From the NCBI GenBank assembly GCA_965207755.1, contig OZ242297.1, forward strand, positions 3,348,001 through 3,412,000: a stretch of DNA of 64,000 nucleotides. The letters run 5' to 3'. Source of the stretch: Aldehydirespirator sp028819505 (GTDB lineage: Bacteria > Actinomycetota > Acidimicrobiia > Acidimicrobiales > Aldehydirespiratoraceae). Position 1 is the first letter of the stretch, and each line of letters starts with the position of its first letter. The notes under the pieces were generated by a model. It was not told where the DNA came from. It made no database searches and saw only the letters and a list, made by a program, of their open reading frames with translations. The translations under genes and the position numbers were made by a program. Shown piece by piece: positions 26,794 through 33,775 of the stretch.

Positions 26794-27825
26794 GTGAGGC
26801 TGCACAAGTTCGCCGAAGTCGACGCGTTCGTGGCGCTGGACCTCGACGGCGCCGAGGCCGCCTCCGGTCCGGTGCGCTGGGCCCGCAAGATCCTCCAGGG
26901 CGGCGCCAAGGACCTGGCCCGCTCCCAGACCTACACCTACGCGGCGCTGCGGATGCGCTGCAGCGGCGCCTCCGCCGGCATCAGCGCCGAGGCACCGGCG
27001 CGGGCCGAGGCGGTGGCCGCGTTCGTGGCCGAGACCGCGGCGCTGGTCGGCGACCGCACCTTCCTGCCCGACGCGGCCAAGGGTCTGAGCGAGCGGGACC
27101 TGGCGCCGTTGCGCGGCGGCGATCCTCGCAACGCCGACCGCCTGGGCCCGTTCGGGGCGCAGTGCGACGGCTTGTCGGCGGCCGCGGCCGCCGACGCCGC
27201 GGTCGGCCTCGACGGACGCACCGCCATCATCGAGGGCGCGGGGGCGGCCGTCCCGGCGGTGGCCGGCGCCGTGACCCGGAGAGGGGCGCGAGTGGTGGGC
27301 CTGGCCACCGCGGAGGGGTCGCTGACCGCGGCCGGCGGCTTCGATCCCGCGGCGCTGGCCGAGGCCTGGTCGGCGCACGGCGACAAGGCCCTCGGCGCGC
27401 TGGCCGGCGCCGGCGACGGCTTGGACCCGGCCGGTGCCCTGTGGGGAATCCCCGCCGACGTGGTGTTCGCCGGATCGAGGATGGGCGTGGTGCACCACGG
27501 AGTGGCCGAGCAGCTCGAGTGCAGGGCGTTGGTGCCCTGCGGGCGTCTGGCCTTCACGTCCAAGGCGCTGGCCGTGTGCCGCAGGAGCGGGATCGCGGCG
27601 ATCCCCGACTTCCTGGCGCTGGCCGGCTCAACCATCGCGTCTTGGAGCGCCCCCGATTCCAGCGACGACGAGGTCCGCGCCGAGGTGCCCCGAACGGTCA
27701 CGGCGCTGATGGAGGAGGCTCTCACCTCCGACGACGGTCCGTTCCTGGGCGCCTGCTACGCCGCGGAGGCGTTCCTGTCGACCTGGCAGGACGGGCTGCC
27801 CTTCGGCCGTCCGCTGGCCTCGTGA
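26794..27825 (+). CDS. Degenerate Glu/Leu/Phe/Val dehydrogenase-like protein
   Basis: 343 residues, GTG start 9 bp after the P450 stop. The C-terminal half follows the ELFV NAD-binding domain: GRTAIIEGAGAAVPAVAGAV, GGFDPAALAEAW and AIPDFLALAGSTIASW in place of the usual PD-NAGG-V-SY. The N-terminal half resembles the substrate domain (GPVRWARKI... and SGASAGISAEA where active enzymes have GGAKGGI), so the expected catalytic and substrate lysines are absent. It probably binds a nucleotide or ligand without normal dehydrogenase activity. Family assignment rests on motif order and is moderately sure. Confidence 0.6.
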   Translation: MRLHKFAEVDAFVALDLDGAEAASGPVRWARKILQGGAKDLARSQTYTYAALRMRCSGASAGISAEAPARAEAVAAFVAETAALVGDRTFLPDAAKGLSERDLAPLRGGDPRNADRLGPFGAQCDGLSAAAAADAAVGLDGRTAIIEGAGAAVPAVAGAVTRRGARVVGLATAEGSLTAAGGFDPAALAEAWSAHGDKALGALAGAGDGLDPAGALWGIPADVVFAGSRMGVVHHGVAEQLECRALVPCGRLAFTSKALAVCRRSGIAAIPDFLALAGSTIASWSAPDSSDDEVRAEVPRTVTALMEEALTSDDGPFLGACYAAEAFLSTWQDGLPFGRPLAS

Positions 27826-27851
27826 CGGCCGGCGACTGGTGTCGACGAACT

Positions 27852-28082
27852 TCACGAGCCGTAGACGAGCTCGTCGATCTCGCCGGGCTCGACGCTGATC
27901 CCCTTGCTGCCGAAGCCCGCCCGCTCCAGCCACATGTTCTTGACCGGCTCAGGCCTGCCGGCCGGCAGCACGGCGGCCAGCCCCCGCCGGATCAGCTCCG
28001 ACTTGGAGATCCCCAGCCGCCTCGCCTCCGCCGCCGCCTCGGCGTCGAGCTCCTCGGGCATCGTGATCGTGCCTGCCTTCAT
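27852..28082 (-). CDS. Orphan ribbon-helix-helix (CopG-like) antitoxin/regulator
   Basis: 76 residues from the ATG at 28082 (GGTGGG just upstream); an ATG at 28097 is possible. The start MKAGTITMPEEL is an RHH beta-strand, followed by helices AAAEARRLGISKSELIRRGL. The C-terminal part (LERAGFGSKGISVEPGEIDELVYG) looks like a toxin-binding tail. No PIN or RelE partner lies beside it. Its own upstream region carries two direct repeats that could be its operator. Confidence 0.72.
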   Translation of the reverse strand: MKAGTITMPEELDAEAAAEARRLGISKSELIRRGLAAVLPAGRPEPVKNMWLERAGFGSKGISVEPGEIDELVYGS

Positions 28083-28100
28083 GGACCCACCATACATAGT

Positions 28101-28135
28101 TCATGTAATACGAACTGCTTATGTGACACGTACTG
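28101..28135 (-). promoter_or_regulatory. Direct-repeat operator of the orphan RHH gene
   Basis: TCATGTAATACGAACTG (28101-28117) and TTATGTGACACGTACTG (28119-28135) match at 13 of 17 positions and are offset by 18 bp, in an AT-rich stretch directly upstream of the RHH start. RHH proteins typically bind such tandem sites cooperatively. Confidence 0.5.
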
Positions 28136-28159
28136 CGCACCGCTACGCTCGCCCGTCAC

Positions 28160-28234
28160 GGGGCTGTAGCTCAGGCTGGTTAGAGCACCTGCTTTGCAAG
28201 CAGGGGGTCGTCGGTTCGAATCCGATCAGCTCCA
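28160..28234 (+). tRNA. tRNA-Ala(TGC)
   Basis: 75 nt. Acceptor GGGGCTG/CAGCTCC, D arm with GGCTGGTTAGAGC, anticodon loop with TGC, T arm GTCGGTTCGAATCCGAT, discriminator A. CCA is not encoded. Confidence 0.95.
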
Positions 28235-28285
28235 CTCTCGGCGGGCGCTCGTCGCGCCCCGCCACGACCATGGGGCTGGACGCGA

Positions 28286-29131
28286 ATGACCCGCATCGGA
28301 CTGGCACAGACGCTCAGCCGCCCTGGAGCGGCAGAGGCCAACCGCAAGGCCAGCGTCGACGCGGTCGCCTCGCTGTTCGAGCAGGGCGCCGACATCGTGG
28401 TGGCGCCCGAGATGGCGGTGCCGTGGTACACCACCGACCGCGAGGCGCTGGCGCCGCTGGCCGAGGCGCTGGACGGCCCGACGGTCGGCGACTGGCAGGC
28501 CGAGGCGGCCCGTCACGGCGGACTCGTGGTCGGCGGGCTGTGCGAGCGCTCGGGCGACGACATCTTCAACACCGCGGTGGCGGTCGGCCCCGACGGCGTG
28601 GTCGCCCACTACCGGAAGCTGCACCTGTTCGACGTCGAGAAGCACTGCTTCACCCCCGGCGACACCGGCCTGAGCGTGGTCGAGACCGACTACGGGACCA
28701 TCGGGCTGTGCATCTGCTACGACCTGCGCTTCGTGGAGGTGGTGCGGGTGCTGGCCCTGCGGGGCGCGGAGGTGATCTGCGTGCCCACCGCCTGGGTCCG
28801 CGGCTTCGACCGGCGCCAGTACCGCGAGGGCGAGCTGATCGCCCACGCCGAGGGCGCGCTGGTGCAGGCCAACCTGAGCCAGGTGTTCATCGCCTGCACC
28901 TCCCAGGTCGGCGCGGGCGACGGCGTCGAACTGCTGGGCTCATCGGTGGTGGCCGACCCGTACGGCCGGATGGCGGGCGGGCCGCTGTCGACGGTGCGCG
29001 AGCAGCTCGAGATCGTCGACGTCGACCTGTCCGAGGCCCGCCGGGCACAGGCCCGGAGCGAGCTCATCCGGCCCCGCGCCGACCGCCGCACCGACGTCTA
29101 CGGCATCCTCCACGAAGGCGATTCGCTGTAG
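28286..29131 (+). CDS. Carbon-nitrogen hydrolase (nitrilase superfamily)
   Basis: 281 residues with the complete Glu-Lys-Cys triad: VVAPEMAVP, HYRKLHLFD and GLCICYDLRF. Length and the YDLRF motif fit omega-amidase/N-carbamoyl-type amidases (Nit/Nit2-like). Cytoplasmic. The C-terminal six codons and the stop lie in a 55-bp sequence that is repeated 989 bp downstream, on the far side of the NYN cassette. Confidence 0.9.
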   Translation: MTRIGLAQTLSRPGAAEANRKASVDAVASLFEQGADIVVAPEMAVPWYTTDREALAPLAEALDGPTVGDWQAEAARHGGLVVGGLCERSGDDIFNTAVAVGPDGVVAHYRKLHLFDVEKHCFTPGDTGLSVVETDYGTIGLCICYDLRFVEVVRVLALRGAEVICVPTAWVRGFDRRQYREGELIAHAEGALVQANLSQVFIACTSQVGAGDGVELLGSSVVADPYGRMAGGPLSTVREQLEIVDVDLSEARRAQARSELIRPRADRRTDVYGILHEGDSL

Positions 29132-29161
29132 CGCATCTTCTCGGTGCAGGAATGCGCGCTG
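29107..29161 (+). repeat. 55-bp direct repeat, left copy
   Basis: Begins CCTCCACGAAGGCGATTCGC and ends CGCGCTG; covers the last codons and stop of the nitrilase gene. The right copy at 30096-30150 is identical at 51 of 55 positions. Confidence 0.9.
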
Positions 29162-29266
29162 CACCGCCATCGCCAGTTGCAAGAGCGTGCGCCTAGCCGC
29201 TGATCGGCGTCACTACCACCGTCTACCGCCCTGTGGCAACTGTGGAGCGGGACAGAACACGGTCTA

Positions 29267-29911
29267 CTACGACTGCTGGACAGCACCCGGGACCGGTAGC
29301 CACCCCGTGGGTGCTCGTAGCGCAACACCTTCAGATGTGATCACTGGGTCTGGGAGGCGGTTCGACCGGATCGCTGCACGCGAGACCTGGAACGCGGCAT
29401 GCGCTGACCGGGCGAGATCTGCCGACCAGCGCTTCGGGGGAGAGGCCACGATCACACGCTTGCGGGGGAAGCGCTGCCGGACCGACTCGACGATCGGCAC
29501 AAGGTCGCTGTCTCCAGAGATGACCATTGCCATGTCGAAGCGGTCGTCGTGGGCGTCGTTGAGGAGCCGGACCGCAATGTTCACGTCGGTTCGCTTCTCC
29601 TCGTTCTTGCTCCACTGCGTCTTGCACTTGCGGCAGGTGAAAGGCTTGGACAGGAACAAGCCGAAGTCGATCTCGATGCCTCCCCTCGCTCGCAGAGCAT
29701 CGATGAAGATTGCCTGGCGTTTCGCTGCGTCCGGGTCGTTGCGGACGCTGGTGGTGAAGTAGCGGACCAAGTCGAGTCGCTGTCGGGGCTTGAGGAGCGC
29801 CGTGCAGACGCCGTGCAGGTCGAGCCAGCGGGAGGTCTGAAGGCGCGCGTCGAGCAGTCCGAAGTAGAGGTTGTACCCGTCGATGTAGGCGATGACTCGC
29901 TCTTGTGACAC
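29267..29911 (-). CDS. NYN-domain (PIN-like) putative ribonuclease
   Basis: 214 residues. The NYN/LabA-like fold is shown by VIAYIDGYNLYFGL (first Asp), EKRTDVNIAVRLL (central Asp) and MAMVISGDSDLVPIVE (GDSDL), giving a complete acidic metal site. A CRKCKTQW pair of cysteines mid-protein is unusual but only one CxxC is present. Promoter TTGAAC-N17-TATGAC lies just upstream. It sits alone in the direct-repeat cassette. RNA cleavage is inferred from the fold. Confidence 0.85.
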   Translation of the reverse strand: MSQERVIAYIDGYNLYFGLLDARLQTSRWLDLHGVCTALLKPRQRLDLVRYFTTSVRNDPDAAKRQAIFIDALRARGGIEIDFGLFLSKPFTCRKCKTQWSKNEEKRTDVNIAVRLLNDAHDDRFDMAMVISGDSDLVPIVESVRQRFPRKRVIVASPPKRWSADLARSAHAAFQVSRAAIRSNRLPDPVITSEGVALRAPTGWLPVPGAVQQS

Positions 29912-29937
29912 GATCTGACGACGGTACTTGAACCTAT

Positions 29938-29966
29938 GTCATAGGCTGGTGATATCGTAAGTTCAA
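29938..29966 (-). promoter_or_regulatory. Promoter of the NYN gene
   Basis: TTGAAC (29966-29961), 17-bp spacer, TATGAC (29943-29938) on the reverse strand, about 27 nt before the ATG. A palindrome CCTATG-T-CATAGG (29933-29945) overlaps the -10 element and may be an operator. Confidence 0.65.
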
Positions 29967-30030
29967 CCCCCCCAGGGTGAGTAACCCTGGGCCGACGGCC
30001 CCGACTCCGGTCGGGGCTGTCTCGTTTCTT
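29963..30030 (+). ncRNA. Candidate small RNA with two stem-loops and terminator
   Basis: On the forward strand TTGAAC (29928-29933), a 17-bp spacer and GATATC (29951-29956) could start a transcript near 29963. It would fold into CCCAGGGT-gagta-ACCCTGGG (29971-29991) and GCCCCGAC-tccg-GTCGGGGC (29998-30017), then meet the T-rich TGTCTCGTTTCTT. The promoter is weak at -10, so this is a prediction. Confidence 0.35.
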
Positions 30031-30095
30031 GGTGCCTGGTTCAGCCACGCCCAGCCATGGACGAGCCGAGCCGGGGCTTTGGCCCGAGCCAGACG

Positions 30096-30150
30096 CCTCC
30101 ACGAAGGCGATTCGCTGTAGCGCATTCTCTCGGTGCAGGATCGCGCGCTG
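30096..30150 (+). repeat. 55-bp direct repeat, right copy
   Basis: Copy of 29107-29161 with four differences. It retains the end of the nitrilase reading frame (HEGDSL and stop) without the rest of the gene. Confidence 0.9.
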
Positions 30151-30200
30151 AACGCGCAGTGCCGAGCCGGGAACGGGTGGGGGGCGCCGCCGTCAGCCGG

Positions 30201-30674
30201 TCAGTCGATGCTCATTCCCGACAGAATCCGGTTGAGCTCCGGCACCAGCAGGCCGCGCCTCGAATACGACCCGATCACCGTGTAGAGGCAGAACGCCCGC
30301 GACCCCACATGGAAGAACTTCTGCAGGCCGGCCTGGCCCGGCAGCGACAGGTGCAGCTGGTCGGGGGCGAAGTCGGCCGGGTCGAGGCGGGTCGGGAAGC
30401 CCTCGCCGGCGAACAGCCTCGACGTGGCCGAGGCGCGGTCGAACTCGACCAGGGCGGCGAAGATCCCGCCGCGGTCCATGATCTCCACCGCGCCCGACCC
30501 GTAGTCGCCCCGCTCGGCGGGCAGCGAGAAGTTGGCCGCATGCACCACAACCAGCGAAGCAGCCGCTGATTGGAGGCTGGGGTCGAGCATGGCCGGGTCC
30601 GGCTGGGTCGACAGCTCGGCCTCCCAGCCTGCGGGCACATCGACGCTCACCCCGTGGGCTGCCAGCCTGCTCAC
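30201..30674 (-). CDS. Conserved-looking hypothetical protein
   Basis: 157 residues, GTG start (MSRLAAHGVSVDVPAGWEAEL). The start resembles small proteins beginning with an amphipathic beta-strand, VPAGWEAEL, seen in actinobacterial proteins of unknown role. No membrane helix, signal peptide or catalytic motif. Body alternates beta-strands (LVVVHAANFSLP, FCLYTVIGSYS). It precedes the Mau-like membrane-protein group on the same strand but is not clearly in its operon. I do not recognise a function. Confidence 0.6.
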   Translation of the reverse strand: MSRLAAHGVSVDVPAGWEAELSTQPDPAMLDPSLQSAAASLVVVHAANFSLPAERGDYGSGAVEIMDRGGIFAALVEFDRASATSRLFAGEGFPTRLDPADFAPDQLHLSLPGQAGLQKFFHVGSRAFCLYTVIGSYSRRGLLVPELNRILSGMSID

Positions 30675-30688
30675 CTCATACCGCCCTG

Positions 30689-30802
30689 CTCGCAGTCACA
30701 GCACCAGCAGACCCGCGGCGGCCCGGGCGGTTCGCCCGACGCTCAGCGGACACCGCTCGTAGCTCGCAGCTCGCAGTCACAGCGCCAGCAGGCTCGCGGC
30801 GG
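30689..30802. repeat. Duplicated 3' end of the next membrane-protein gene
   Basis: About 33 bp starting CTCGCAGTCACAGC occur at 30689 and again at 30770. The second copy encodes the C-terminal residues and stop of the gene at 30777-31364, so the first is a displaced copy of that gene end. Confidence 0.75.
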
Positions 30803-31364
30803 ACGCTCCGGCGAGGGCCGCAGCGACGCCCGCTCCGGCGCGGCGGACCCGGTCGGCGTGGCGGTCGAGACGGCGGTGCAGGCGTCTCAGGTCGTCGGGG
30901 GTGCGAACCCGGCGGCCCAGCACCAGGCTCGCGCCCCGGACCGCGCCGAAGGCCGCGCCCATCAGCAGTCCCGCTGCCATCTCGCCCGACAGCAACGCGG
31001 CCAGCATGAACAGCGGCACCAGGGCGGTGTCGACCACCGTCGCCGCCGCCGCGCCGAGCTGGACGCCGAAGCCTGCTCCGTAGACCCACGACCGGTACGC
31101 CACCAGCCAGTCCTCGTTCACCTGGCGACGGCCGGGGAGCCGCCGACCCGACAGATCCCAGGCCGCGGCGGCGGCGCAGGCGACGGCCAGCACCACGAGG
31201 CGGACATCGCCGTCGACACCGGCGACCGAGACCCGGCCCAGCGCGCCGAGAGCCGCTCCGACGGCGCCGCCCCCGGCGACCGCGCCCAGGCCCAGCCACA
31301 GCACGGTCACTGCCCATCGATTCCCCCGGGCCCGCTCGCCGAGCGGGCTGATGCTGGTGAGCAT
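30777..31364 (-). CDS. Small integral membrane protein in the Mau-like cluster
   Basis: 195 residues, GTG start. About four to five hydrophobic segments (AVTVLWLGLGAVAGGGAVGA, VVLAVACAAAAAWDL, GVQLGAAAATVVDTALVPLF and the C-terminal Ala/Leu-rich helix) and a basic cytoplasmic stretch (DDLRRLHRRLDRHADRVRR). No Cys pair or other motif. It is last in the series MauE-like, light-chain-like, MauD-like, this gene, all on the reverse strand, so it may take part in the same surface redox system. Confidence 0.65.
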   Translation of the reverse strand: MLTSISPLGERARGNRWAVTVLWLGLGAVAGGGAVGAALGALGRVSVAGVDGDVRLVVLAVACAAAAAWDLSGRRLPGRRQVNEDWLVAYRSWVYGAGFGVQLGAAAATVVDTALVPLFMLAALLSGEMAAGLLMGAAFGAVRGASLVLGRRVRTPDDLRRLHRRLDRHADRVRRAGAGVAAALAGASAASLLAL

Positions 31365-31441
31365 CGAGATGCCTCAAGGCGACCAGGCCGACCTGGCGCC
31401 GGCGGCCAGAGCCGCCGCCGTCCCGATGGCCAGCACCGCGA

Positions 31442-32419
31442 TCATCGTTCGGCGCGGGATCCGGAGGAGTCGGCGCCGTCGCGGCCGTTCGAGTCCGGCT
31501 GCCCGCCGTAGAGGCTCGGATGGCCGGGACCGATGCCCGCGGACCGCAGCGCCTCGTCAGCCCGCTGCGCCCGGCGGCGGCCGGAGCGTCCAGCCGGGAC
31601 GCCCGGCAGCTGCAACCCGGAGGGCTCGGCCGGGACGCGCTCGGCCGGGACGCGCTCGGCCGGGACGCGCTCGGCCGGGACGCGCTCGGCCGGGACGCGC
31701 TCGGCCGGGACGCGCTCGGCCGGGACGCGCTCGGCCGGGACGCGCTCGGCCGGGACGCGCTCGGCCGGGACGCGCTCGGCCGGGACGCGCTCGGCCGGGA
31801 CGCGCTCGGACAGGCCGGCGTCGGCCAGAGCCTGCTGTAGCAGGTTCTGCAACTGCTCCCAGCGCAGCGCGCTGCCCGCGCCCACCACCCGGCCCTCGGC
31901 GCCGTCCACGAGCACGAAGTAGGGCGAGCCCGGAACGTCGTAGTCCTCCCACGCCGCCGACGACAGCACGGCCTTGACGCCGGCCGGGACCAGTTCCGCC
32001 ATGGCCGACTCCGAGTCGTGGACGGGATCCTGGCCCACGATCACGAGGCGGGTGTCGCCTCCGGGAAGCTCGAGGTCCGGCGCCGAGAAGGCCTCCCAGA
32101 ACCGCCTGCAGGTGCGGCACCCCGGCGACAGGAAGGCGAGCAGGGTGAGGCGGGCCACGCCGGTGACGGCGACCTTGGTCGGACCTCCGGCCGGAACCGT
32201 CCCGACGAGGTCACGGGCGCCTGCCGGGTCGGCGGAGGCGCCGGCCGCCGTCCGCTGCGGCACAGCCCCGGTGGAGGATCCCGCGGCCTCCCCGTCGTCG
32301 AGGCTGATGCCGGCGCGGTCGAGGGCCCGCAGGATCTCGGCGTGGGTTCTGAGCAGACCGAACACCAGCAGGGCCAGCACGCCGACCGCGATGGCCAGCA
32401 GCACGACCACGACCGTCAC
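31442..32419 (-). CDS. MauD-like membrane-anchored thioredoxin with VPAER tail
   Basis: 325 residues. N-terminal helix (TVVVVLLAIAVGVLALLVFG) anchors a periplasm-side thioredoxin domain: FLSPGCRTCRRFW with the CxxC pair CRTC and the cis-Pro loop GSPYFVLVD. MauD-type proteins introduce or shuffle disulfides in the Cys-rich methylamine dehydrogenase light chain, and the next gene upstream encodes such a protein. The C-terminus carries twelve VPAER pentapeptide units from a 15-bp DNA repeat, not known in MauD. The GTG start lies at the edge of another tandem repeat. Confidence 0.8.
   Translation of the reverse strand: MTVVVVLLAIAVGVLALLVFGLLRTHAEILRALDRAGISLDDGEAAGSSTGAVPQRTAAGASADPAGARDLVGTVPAGGPTKVAVTGVARLTLLAFLSPGCRTCRRFWEAFSAPDLELPGGDTRLVIVGQDPVHDSESAMAELVPAGVKAVLSSAAWEDYDVPGSPYFVLVDGAEGRVVGAGSALRWEQLQNLLQQALADAGLSERVPAERVPAERVPAERVPAERVPAERVPAERVPAERVPAERVPAERVPAERVPAERVPAEPSGLQLPGVPAGRSGRRRAQRADEALRSAGIGPGHPSLYGGQPDSNGRDGADSSGSRAER
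31626..31810 (-). repeat. 15-bp x12 minisatellite inside the MauD-like gene
   Basis: Nearly perfect copies of CGGGACGCGCTCGGC (forward strand), in frame, encoding VPAER twelve times. Identity between units implies recent expansion or active homogenisation. Confidence 0.95.
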
Positions 32420-32611
32420 GGCACTGCCGCCATCATGAGACCACGACCGTCACGGCACTGCCGCGTCACGAGACCACGACCGTCACGGCGCTGCCGCCAT
32501 CATGAGACCACGACCGTCACGGCGCTGCCGCGTCACGAGACCACGACCGCGACGGCGCTGCCGCCATCACGAGACCACGACCGTCACGGCACTGCCGCGT
32601 CACGGCGCTGC
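32402..32611. repeat. 33/34-bp x5 tandem repeat over the MauD-like start
   Basis: Alternating 34- and 33-bp units built on GAGACCACGACCGTCACGGC followed by a GCTGCCGC end. They start within the first codons of the MauD-like gene and fill the gap to the stop of the upstream gene at 32600, so each unit repeats the GTGACGGTCGTGGT start region. Confidence 0.9.
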
Positions 32612-33775
32612 CGCGCTCGGGCTGGTCGATGGTCGGAGGTGGTAGCCGTGGAGCAGCGCCGCGACCTCGGCCCGGGTGGCGGGCTCCTCCGCGTTGAAGG
32701 TCGGATGCCCCGTCCACCAGTCGCTGTTGGGTTCGAGTGCCCATGCCAGCGCGTCGCGGTACCAGGCGTCGGCGCCCACATCTGAGAACTCGATCCGCGC
32801 CTCGCCTCGCGGCTCTCCCGCCAGACGGTGCAGGAACACGACCGACTCCGCCCGCGAGACCTCGCTCGACGGATCGAAACGGCCCGGCGCGCGGCCCGTG
32901 GTGATCCGCTGCTCGACCATCCAGGCCACCGCCTGCGCGTAGACGGCGCCCGCCTCCACGTCGCTGAACTCGTTGCTCGGCTCGACCTGAGGCTTGCCCT
33001 CGTAACGCCACAGGAACGCGGCGAACTCGCTCCGGGCAACCAGTTCGTCGGGACCGAACAGGTCGCTCTTCAGGCCGTCGGCGATTCCCTCGTCGGCCAT
33101 CCACTTGACCGCCTCGGCGTAGTAGGCCCTGGGCGGCACGTCGTTGAACCCCTCGTGCAGGCAGGGGCGGTCGTGCCAGCGGGTCCCCGGGTCGTGGAGC
33201 ACCGGGGACGCCGCGCAGGCCGGGTCCCACGTCCACGGCGGCACGCAGGTGACGATCCGGCAGGCGAGTTGGCCCACGCACACCTCCTGGTTGCACTGGC
33301 CGTAGCGGAACCTCGCGCACTCGGACTTGCGTGTGTCGCATCCGCCGCTGCATTGGCATCTGGCCGGCGTGCAACCCCGGTCGCAGAACCCGTTGGAGCG
33401 GCAGTGGCAGCCCGTGCGAGCGTCGCAGGTGAAGTTGCAGTCGAGGTAGTAGCGCGGGCTCGGACCGTTCAGGTCGCAGAATCCCGAGCCGTCCACCTTC
33501 CACCAGCCCGCCACGATGGTTCCCGGCGGGCAGAGGTTCTCGCCGGTGAGCTTGCAGCAGAACTCGCTGTAGGGATCGCAGCACAGGGCATCGGGGCGGC
33601 ACTCCCAGCCCTTGCACAGGATTATGGCGGCCTCCGCGGTGGTCGGGCGGACGGCGTAGGCGACCGGGGCGACCGCCATGGCGGTGGCCGCCATGGCCGA
33701 CGAGCGCAGGAAGCCCCGTCGCCCGGCGCGGCGGTCCACCACGCGGGAGACCCGCTCGACCAGCTTGCGGCTCAC
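32600..33775 (-). CDS. Tat-exported Cys-rich protein: MADH light-chain-like plus SLH repeats
   Basis: 391 residues, GTG start coupled to the MauE-like stop. A twin-arginine signal (RRGFLRSSAMAATAMAVA) exports a folded protein. Residues ~55-190 contain over twenty Cys and follow the methylamine dehydrogenase light chain (LCPPGTIVAGWWKVDGSGFC, then RYYLDCNF). A Trp is present where the first tryptophan of the TTQ cofactor lies (GWW), but the second cofactor Trp appears to be missing (SECARFRYGQC), so TTQ is doubtful. Residues ~205-385 are three S-layer-homology repeats (FNDVPPRAYYAEAVKWMADE; FSDVEAGAVYAQAV; FSDVGADAWYRDAL), which tie it to the cell wall. No heavy-chain gene is nearby. Confidence 0.8.
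   Translation of the reverse strand: MSRKLVERVSRVVDRRAGRRGFLRSSAMAATAMAVAPVAYAVRPTTAEAAIILCKGWECRPDALCCDPYSEFCCKLTGENLCPPGTIVAGWWKVDGSGFCDLNGPSPRYYLDCNFTCDARTGCHCRSNGFCDRGCTPARCQCSGGCDTRKSECARFRYGQCNQEVCVGQLACRIVTCVPPWTWDPACAASPVLHDPGTRWHDRPCLHEGFNDVPPRAYYAEAVKWMADEGIADGLKSDLFGPDELVARSEFAAFLWRYEGKPQVEPSNEFSDVEAGAVYAQAVAWMVEQRITTGRAPGRFDPSSEVSRAESVVFLHRLAGEPRGEARIEFSDVGADAWYRDALAWALEPNSDWWTGHPTFNAEEPATRAEVAALLHGYHLRPSTSPSAAAP

Larger units (their letters stand above)
29162..30095. mobile_element. Candidate NYN cassette bounded by direct repeats
   Basis: The two 55-bp copies enclose 934 bp that hold one NYN-domain gene (reverse), its promoter and a possible two-hairpin RNA (forward). Restoring the 3' end of the split neighbour is a hallmark of elements inserting at gene ends. 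There is no integrase or transposase inside, so it would need help from elsewhere or be a relic; a plain duplication is the alternative. Confidence 0.4.
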
